A stretch of 64,000 nucleotides of DNA, taken from positions 1 through 64,000 of the forward strand of contig CAYWBW010000006.1 of assembly GCA_964456745.1 (NCBI GenBank). The letters run 5' to 3'. This stretch comes from CAYWBW01 sp964456745. Its GTDB lineage: Bacteria > Patescibacteriota > Gracilibacteria > GCA-2401425 > JAJOLG01. A model generated the notes under the pieces. That model did not search any database. It worked only from the letters and a program-made list of their open reading frames with translations, and was not told where the DNA came from. Made by a program: the position numbers and the translations under genes. Numbering within the stretch: the first letter of the stretch is position 1; each line of letters begins with the position of its first letter. This document shows, piece by piece, positions 61,167 to 64,000 of the stretch.

Positions 61167-62837
61167 TTATACTGTTTCCAAATAACACTCTTCACAATAA
61201 ACAGTCTCCTTCCTTTCAAGAGAATAAGTAGTCTGAACATCTTTTTCACATTTCATGCACTTTCTACTATAAAGCTTTCTTGGATTTCTTAATTCCATTC
61301 TTTCTTTATGTCTTTGATCTGGACATTTTCTTGGTACAGGTAATCAAGCTTGCTTATAAAACTTAAATTCTTGATTTGTAATTTTATAAGGCTTTCAAGT
61401 TATCTCACAAATTAAAATTTCATTACAAATTAAGTCATCTATATCTTTGATATCATCAGGGATTGCTATATTTGGTCAAAAATAATTTTTTGCATTATCC
61501 TCTTCATCTTTCCATTTCCATCATTTTTGCAAAACCTCTTGTTTGCTTAATGGATAGTACTCATATGCAATAGTTTCATTATATCAAAACGAAGAAATAT
61601 TTGCAGAAAAAAACTCTCACCATTCTCAAATGCTTTGCATAAATTCTATAATCTTTGGAGCTAACATATCATACTCTTGCTTGGAATATTGTTTATTAAA
61701 AATACAATATTTTTTATTCTTCAAAGCAAAACATCAAAAACAACTTTCACATGATGAACAATTATCACAATAAATAAGATAATTACAATTATTTATACAA
61801 GTGTGACAAAAAAGTAAATTATATCAATTGATTGTAATTGAGTTGTATGAAAGCTCAGTTCAAGGTTGAGAGAAATTACAATCATGACAATCAATAAATT
61901 TATCAAGTGTTGCACAATTTTTTACATTTTCACAATTTTTTAAATCAAAACAATTAATACTATTTTTGCAATTATAGAGATAATCTCAAGTAATATTTTC
62001 ACAATTAAATCAATGGTAATATTTAACGATCTCTTTGCTAATCAAAGAATTTACCTTTTTTTGAGCAAATTCAATAATTTTATAATTTCAACTATTAAAT
62101 TCAGATAATTTTAACTCATAATCCTCTTTTGAATACTGCTCATTAAAAATCATATACTGCTTAGCTCTAAGTCAAACACATCAAAAACAATCTTTACAAT
62201 TAGCACAATTAATCAAAAATTTTGAATCAGAACAATTATCTGTATTTACTGAAAAACAAATATTATAACATTCTACTCAGTCTATGCATTGATAACAATA
62301 TTCTGATTTATACACATAAAGACAATCAAAGCAATTTTTTGATTGCCAAACAATATGCCCATAACAACAATCTTCATTTCACACATTTCAAAATACCAAA
62401 TAACAATTTTTACTTGTTGCAGATAAATTGCAATAATCAGTATTCTCGCACCTTGAATTCATAATATTCATTCTTGGAACAGTTTTATGTAACACCATTA
62501 TTTGATCAAATATAGATTTCGAAAAATCAATCTCTTTTCAATACTCTAAAGGATCCCAGTCATCACTCCACCACTCATGCAGCTCATAAACAGGAAAGGA
62601 TGCATCTTTATCATACATTGAAATCATCTGTTTTCCTGTAAGGTCAGACTTTCTATGATAAAGTTTAAAAAAATTTCTAAATGAAAATCTTAACTGCGTT
62701 CGACAATTAGGACACAAAGTAGGAGCTGGAATTTGATATTTTTTTCAATTAAATTCAGGAGAAATTTTATCATAGAAAGCTAAATCTTCTTGAGTGATTT
62801 CGTATTGAACCTGGCACTGTTTGCATTGTTTTATCAT
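61167..62837 (-). CDS. Cysteine-ladder zinc-ribbon protein, copy 2
   Basis: 556 residues, same plan as the protein at 52070-53854. The N-terminal ribbon is C-K-Q-C ... T-L-C-P-N-C-R, followed by a shared F-P-V-Y and Y-G-K-E-I-D-F box. Central Cys ladders end in C-F-G-C-F-A-L-K-N-K-K-Y-C-I-F-N-K-Q-Y-S, then comes a conserved block (G-E-F-F, Y-N-E-T, E-Y-Y-P-L). The C-terminal ribbon is K-C-M-K-C-E-K-D ... V-Y-C-E-E-C-Y-L-E. No signal peptide. It is in tandem with copy 3, 72 bases downstream of that gene's stop. Confidence 0.85.
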
Positions 62838-62872
62838 AATATTAATAGACTTCTTTTAAATAACAATCTTCA

Positions 62873-62898
62873 TCCTTCTTCGCCAAGGCTACGAAGGA
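62873..62898. repeat. GC-richer palindrome between tandem Cys-ladder genes
   Basis: TCCTTCTTCGCC and GGCTACGAAGGA form an imperfect 12-bp inverted repeat with a 2-base loop. It resembles short palindromic intergenic repeats I associate with other CPR genomes (from memory). Confidence 0.45.
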
Positions 62899-62909
62899 CA
62901 AGCAATAAA

Positions 62910-64000
62910 CTAGTAAACTGTTTGTAAATAGCAATCTTCGCAATAAACTATCTCTTCTCTATTAGGCGCGTACGTAGTCTTTATATCTTTTTCACATTTC
63001 ATGCACTTTCTATCATAAAGCTTTCTTGGATTTCTTAATTCCATTCTTTCTTTATGTCTTTGATCTGGACATTTTCTTGATATGGGCAATCACATTTGTT
63101 TATAAAATTTGAACTCTTGAGAAATTAATTTATATGGTTTTCCAGTAATCTCACATATTAAGATTTTATCGCAAATGGCACTATCTACATCTTTTATATC
63201 TTCAGGGATTTCTACTTTTTGTCAGAAATAATTTTTTGAGTCATTTTCTTCATCTCTCCATTTCCATCATTTTTGTAATACTTGCTGTTTTGTTAATTGA
63301 AAATACTCTTGAGCAACTGTTTCATTATATCCAAATGGACTAAGCTTTGTTGGAAAAAACTCTCACCATTCTCACGTGCTTTGCATATGCTTTATGATTT
63401 TTTGGAGCAATATTTCATACTGCTCTTTTGAATATTGTTTATTAAATATACAATATTGAGCCTTTTTCAATCATGAACAAGCGAAACAATCATTACATCA
63501 AATGCAATGATCAAGATAAAGTGAATTTTTTGAATACCAGCTATTATAAGTAAACTGAGTATTATACTGATTTATAGTGCTTATAGTTTCATAACATAAT
63601 TCACAATTATCAACTACAACATGACCATCATAACAATCTTTTGATTTAAAACTAAAAATAAGATTTTTACAATTTTCAAGATTTCAACTGTCATAACATT
63701 CTGCGCAATCTTTACAATTTAAAATATGATCACCTGTTGAATTTATATTATGATTTCAATCATAATATTGAAATACCTGACTCTCTCTTTCTTTTTTTAC
63801 TAAAACCTCTTTTACTTTCTTAAATACTTTTCTATTACCCAAATTTAATTCACTTATTCTTTTTTCATACTCGTCCTTTTTATAAGACTTATTAAAAATA
63901 TAATACTCTTTTCATCTCAATTGGTAACATCCAAAACAATTTTTACAATTTTTACAATCTGAAAGAAAATAAGAATCTGAGCAATTATGACTTCTTTGTG
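62910..64000 (-). CDS. Cysteine-ladder zinc-ribbon protein, copy 3, 5' end outside window
   Basis: About 363 C-terminal residues are visible; the frame is open to the window edge. The C-terminal ~150 residues are very close to copy 2 at both DNA and protein level (shared stretches such as TTTCATGCACTTTCTA). It ends K-C-M-K-C-E-K-D-I-K-T-T-Y ... V-Y-C-E-D-C-Y-L-Q-T-V-Y. The Cys ladder with N-K-Q-Y-S-K-E-Q-Y-E is repeated. Probably a recent tandem duplicate; further copies may lie beyond the window. Confidence 0.85.

Noticed and set aside
62222..62464. An 80-codon plus-strand ORF
   Set aside because: It is antisense to the Cys-ladder copy 2, which has a continuous frame with conserved Cys pairs.
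1..64000. Widespread gene decay (dozens of short ORFs interrupted by TGA)
   Set aside because: The interruptions are only TGA and fall on conserved glycines; frames are intact under table 25.

Overview
The window is bacterial, very AT-rich, and only makes sense if TGA is read as glycine (translation table 25). With TGA as a stop it breaks into dozens of tiny ORFs. With TGA as Gly it resolves into about 39 long, tightly packed genes, many with textbook motifs whose Gly positions are TGA: the Ca-binding repeats read D-G-D-G as GAT TGA GAC TGA, and RecQ, CopA, DnaE, AroD and the S8 protease all have TGA at invariant glycines. This points to the Gracilibacteria (BD1-5) / Absconditabacteria (SR1) part of the Patescibacteria (CPR). 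I cannot choose between the two from sequence alone. All coordinates below assume TGA = Gly and only TAA/TAG as stops.

Layout. 1-6.6 kb (+): two translationally coupled PKD-domain surface proteins and a small membrane protein. The first is cut by the window edge and carries a glycine tract written largely in TGA. 6.6-8.3 kb (-): an RmuC-like nuclease and a RidA deaminase. 8.4-13.7 kb: a helical-repeat protein, an FtsW/RodA-type protein, a riboflavin kinase fused to an archaeal-type FAD synthetase, AroD (-), and a thrombospondin type 3 repeat protein. 13.7-16 kb (-): a large protein with a degenerate GGDEF-like domain. 16.3-27 kb (+): one giant 3597-residue S-layer-type protein. 27.1-31.9 kb (-): a broken small gene and a copper operon (CsoR, HMA/UreH-like/cupredoxin membrane protein, CopA) with a palindromic operator. 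32-35.6 kb (-): DnaE. 35.7-42.7 kb (-): a cohesin-like membrane protein, a lipoprotein, a DUF2339 membrane protein and a second thrombospondin-repeat protein. 42.8-43.6 kb (-): a DUF4395 membrane protein with a CstR-like sensor and its own operator. 43.8-49.1 kb (-): RecQ, a gamma-glutamylcyclotransferase-like protein and a secreted subtilisin. 49.3-64 kb: a mixed accessory region with three members of a cysteine-ladder zinc-ribbon family, an MFS transporter, a GNAT acetyltransferase, a class III nucleotidyl cyclase and two EamA-type transporters, one of them truncated.

The cell surface dominates. The PKD, thrombospondin-repeat, SLH and subtilisin proteins together take up more than a third of the window, which fits an episymbiotic or predatory lifestyle that depends on contact with a host cell (inference). 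Metabolic genes are few. Two CsoR-family switches control the copper and probable sulfur modules. No rRNA, tRNA, CRISPR array, insertion sequence or prophage was recognised, and no stretch longer than 300 bases lacks a gene.
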